A stretch of DNA of 8,009 nt from Candidatus Omnitrophota bacterium (GTDB lineage: Bacteria > Omnitrophota > Gorgyraeia > Gygaellales > Profunditerraquicolaceae). Numbering within the stretch: the first letter of the stretch is position 1; each line of letters starts with the position of its first letter. The stretch lies in assembly GCA_023228185.1 (NCBI GenBank), contig JALOBQ010000041.1, forward strand, positions 1 through 8,009, given 5' to 3'. Shown here one piece after another: positions 6,225-8,009 of this stretch. Under the pieces are notes generated by a model that ran no database searches, was not told where the DNA came from, and saw only the letters and a program-made list of their open reading frames with translations. The translations under genes were made by a program, and so were the position numbers.

Positions 6225-7277
6225 ATGCAATTAAGTGACTTATTAAATCACACATCAGAATGGCTTAAAGGCACAGGCCCTAATTCGGAAATTGTCATTT
6301 CCAGCCGTATCCGTTTAGCCAGGAATTTAGCAGGCGTGCCTTTTCCGCATTGGGCTAATGCTACCCAGGGCGCGGAACTCCTGCGCTTAGTTGCCGAAGC
6401 TGTCAGCCATTCGGATATGTTGAAGAAAACCACGTTTTTTAAGCTCGAGCAGATGGATTCAGTGGATAAGCAGTTTCTTGTGGAACGCCACCTGATGTCG
6501 ATCGAGCATGCCCAAAAAACAGAAGAGAAAGCTTTGCTGATCGATAACGATGAAATGATCTCAATTATGGTTAATGAGGAAGACCACCTGCGCATTCAAC
6601 TGATGCAGTCAGGTTTTAATCTTTTCGAGGCTTGGAATATCATTAACCGTATTGATGACCAGTTGTCCAGCACGCTGCATTACGCTTATTTACCGGATTT
6701 TGGTTATCTTACCGCCTGTCCTACGAATACCGGCACAGGAATGCGCGGTTCGGTGATGCTGCATTTACCGGCTTTAGTGATGAGCCGGCAGATTGAGCGC
6801 GTGCTGGCGGCGATTGCGAAATTAAGTTTTACTACGCGCGGGCTTTATGGCGAAGGCACGCAGGCAAGCGGGAATTTTTTTCAGATTTCTAATCAGGTAT
6901 CTTTGGGGCACAGCGAGAATGAGATTATTGAAAATATTAACGGTTTGATCCGCCAGATTATCGAGCAGGAAGCGCAGGCGCGGGAAGTTTTACTTGCCAA
7001 ATCACGGGAGGTTCTCGAGGACCGGATCAACCGCAGCCTGGGGACTTTAAAAAGCGCGCGGATCATCACCAGCCAGGAAACAATTGAATTGCTTTCGATG
7101 GTGCGTTTAGGCAGTGACCTGGGGATGATTAAAGATATTGACCGCCGGACAATTAACGAATTATTCATTACCACGTTGCCGGCACATTTACAGAAGCTGG
7201 AGAATAAGAAATTATCTTCACAGGAAAGAGATTTAAAGAGAGCGGAATTAATTCGTAAAAAACTTACATTTTTATAA
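6225..7277 (+). CDS. mcsB: McsB: protein-arginine kinase (ATP:guanido phosphotransferase family)
   Basis: This 350-residue enzyme phosphorylates arginine side chains of proteins, marking them for ClpCP in Firmicutes. The fold is that of phosphagen kinases without their N-terminal substrate-recognition domain. Visible elements are SSRIRLARN (26-34, nucleotide-phosphate contacts), NEEDH (117-121, catalytic acidic residues), the reactive-cysteine loop with Cys165 in TACPTNTGTGMRGSVM, and RGLYGEGTQASGNFFQISNQ (phosphate-binding loop). Near the C-terminus RDLKRA (335-340) matches the RDxxRA motif that binds phosphoarginine and activates Firmicute McsB allosterically. Both catalysis and allostery therefore look intact. 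AGGTG at 6215-6219 sits 5 nt before the ATG. The gene is 15 nt after mcsA and 9 nt before clpC. A cognate phosphatase (YwlE type) is not in the window. Confidence 0.96.
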   Translation: MQLSDLLNHTSEWLKGTGPNSEIVISSRIRLARNLAGVPFPHWANATQGAELLRLVAEAVSHSDMLKKTTFFKLEQMDSVDKQFLVERHLMSIEHAQKTEEKALLIDNDEMISIMVNEEDHLRIQLMQSGFNLFEAWNIINRIDDQLSSTLHYAYLPDFGYLTACPTNTGTGMRGSVMLHLPALVMSRQIERVLAAIAKLSFTTRGLYGEGTQASGNFFQISNQVSLGHSENEIIENINGLIRQIIEQEAQAREVLLAKSREVLEDRINRSLGTLKSARIITSQETIELLSMVRLGSDLGMIKDIDRRTINELFITTLPAHLQKLENKKLSSQERDLKRAELIRKKLTFL

Positions 7278-7286
7278 GGAGTCAAT

Positions 7287-8009
7287 ATGTTTAATCGTTT
7301 TACGGAAAGAGCGAGAAAAGTAATCATTTTAGCAAAAGAAGAAGCGCGCAGGTTTAATCATGATTATATCGGCACCGAGCATATCCTGCTTGGGTTAATC
7401 CGCGAAGGCGAGGGCGTTGCCGCCGCGGTTTTGCAAAAAATCGGCGTCTCGTTAGAAAATATCCGTTTAGAGGTTGAGAAACTCGTTCAGCCCGGCCCGA
7501 GCACTCAGATCATCGGAGACTTGCCTTTTACGCCGCGCGCAAAAAAAGCCCTGGAACTGGCTGCTGAAGAAGCCCGTTCGCTGGGGCATAATTATATCGG
7601 CACCGAGCATCTTTTGCTTGGGCTTATCCGCGAAGGCGAAGGTATTGCTTCGCAGGTTCTTTTAAATTTAGGCATGGATTTAAATTCCGTGCGCAATGAA
7701 GTAATGGAATTATTAGGGTCGGCTTTGCCGGGTGGAAATCAACCGGGTGGCCAGGCTTCTAAAACCAAAACTCCGGCTTTAGACGCTTTTGGACGCGACC
7801 TGACGGTATTAGCTAAAGAAAATAAACTTGATCCGGTAATTGACCGGCAGGTGGAAATTCAGAGGGTGATCCAGATACTCGGCCGCAGGACAAAAAATAA
7901 TCCCGTGCTTTTAGGCGAGGCAGGCGTGGGTAAAACCGCGATTGTCGAAGGCCTGGCGCAGGCGATTGTTTCCGGGAACGTCCCGGAGATCTTAAGAAAT
8001 AAACGCTTG
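7287..8009 (+). CDS. clpC: ClpC-type AAA+ unfoldase, 3' end beyond the window
   Basis: The frame is open from ATG 7287 to the window edge (241 codons), so only the N-terminal part is present. It begins MFNRFTERARKVI and contains two tandem Clp_N repeats with the near-identical cores YIGTEHILLGLIREGEG (residues about 27-43) and YIGTEHLLLGLIREGEG (about 103-119). A Gly/Gln-rich linker follows, then the start of the first AAA+ domain: LDAFGRDLTVLAKENKLDPVIDR and Walker A GEAGVGKT (210-217). ClpC unfolds substrates for ClpP; in Firmicutes its N-domain binds phosphoarginine made by McsB. The middle domain and second AAA+ domain, needed to confirm ClpC over ClpA-like relatives, are cut off, but the mcsA-mcsB neighbours and the N-terminal sequence strongly support ClpC. 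AAGGAG (7276-7281) overlaps the mcsB stop and lies 5 nt before the ATG. Confidence 0.94.
   Translation, partial: MFNRFTERARKVIILAKEEARRFNHDYIGTEHILLGLIREGEGVAAAVLQKIGVSLENIRLEVEKLVQPGPSTQIIGDLPFTPRAKKALELAAEEARSLGHNYIGTEHLLLGLIREGEGIASQVLLNLGMDLNSVRNEVMELLGSALPGGNQPGGQASKTKTPALDAFGRDLTVLAKENKLDPVIDRQVEIQRVIQILGRRTKNNPVLLGEAGVGKTAIVEGLAQAIVSGNVPEILRNKRL

Noticed and set aside
6248..6595. Minus-strand open frame of 115 codons inside mcsB
   Set aside because: It is a shadow of the conserved mcsB catalytic region, Ser/Arg-rich and without family features.
6893..7327. Minus-strand open frame of 144 codons across the end of mcsB and start of clpC
   Set aside because: It is antisense to two well-supported genes, spans their junction and reads as low-complexity Ser/Leu/Ile-rich sequence with no recognisable domain.
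7474..7665. Plus-strand open frame of 63 codons inside clpC
   Set aside because: It is an out-of-frame reading of the Clp_N repeats; the clpC frame through this stretch gives clear family motifs.

Overview
This window looks like an ordinary, densely packed chromosomal segment. All convincing genes lie on the + strand. The only substantial non-coding gap is 1318-1472, and that gap separates two transcription units. The first unit (1-1317) holds the 3' part of an exported DUF1573 protein gene and an HtpX-type membrane zinc protease. It ends in a strong intrinsic terminator at about 1337-1380. The second unit starts at a consensus sigma-70-type promoter (1435-1463) and reads, in order: lysS (lysyl-tRNA synthetase), a LolC/LolE-type lipoprotein-export permease, its LolD-type ATPase, a class IV (branched-chain type) aminotransferase, mcsA, mcsB and the first 241 codons of clpC. 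Genes in this unit are 1-15 nt apart or overlap, so one long polycistronic message is likely.

The organism is probably a diderm bacterium outside the well-studied phyla. The Lol permease/ATPase pair implies an outer membrane with lipoproteins, while McsA-McsB-ClpC (protein-arginine phosphorylation feeding the Clp protease) is best known from Firmicutes. This mix, the moderate GC content and the TTA-rich leucine usage would fit a candidate phylum such as Omnitrophota, but no marker in the window proves it. Placement is an inference of moderate to low confidence.

Functionally the window combines protein synthesis (LysRS), envelope biogenesis (LolC/D), amino-acid metabolism (IlvE-like) and two proteostasis systems: membrane proteolysis by HtpX and arginine-phosphorylation-dependent Clp proteolysis. 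In Bacillus the mcsA-mcsB-clpC genes are led by the repressor gene ctsR and lie not far from lysS. Here ctsR is absent and lolC-lolD-ilvE occupy the space between lysS and mcsA.

Points worth a second look: an apparently leaderless lysS mRNA with a perfect consensus promoter, a 22-bp perfect palindrome just upstream of that promoter, a canonical EF-hand loop inside the HtpX-like protease, conservation of catalytic and allosteric McsB residues in a diderm context, and a weak CtsR-box-like sequence upstream of mcsA. I saw no mobile element, CRISPR array, tRNA or rRNA. I do not see a clearly undescribed system. The strongest candidates for novelty are the EF-hand HtpX and the ctsR-less Lol/Mcs operon.
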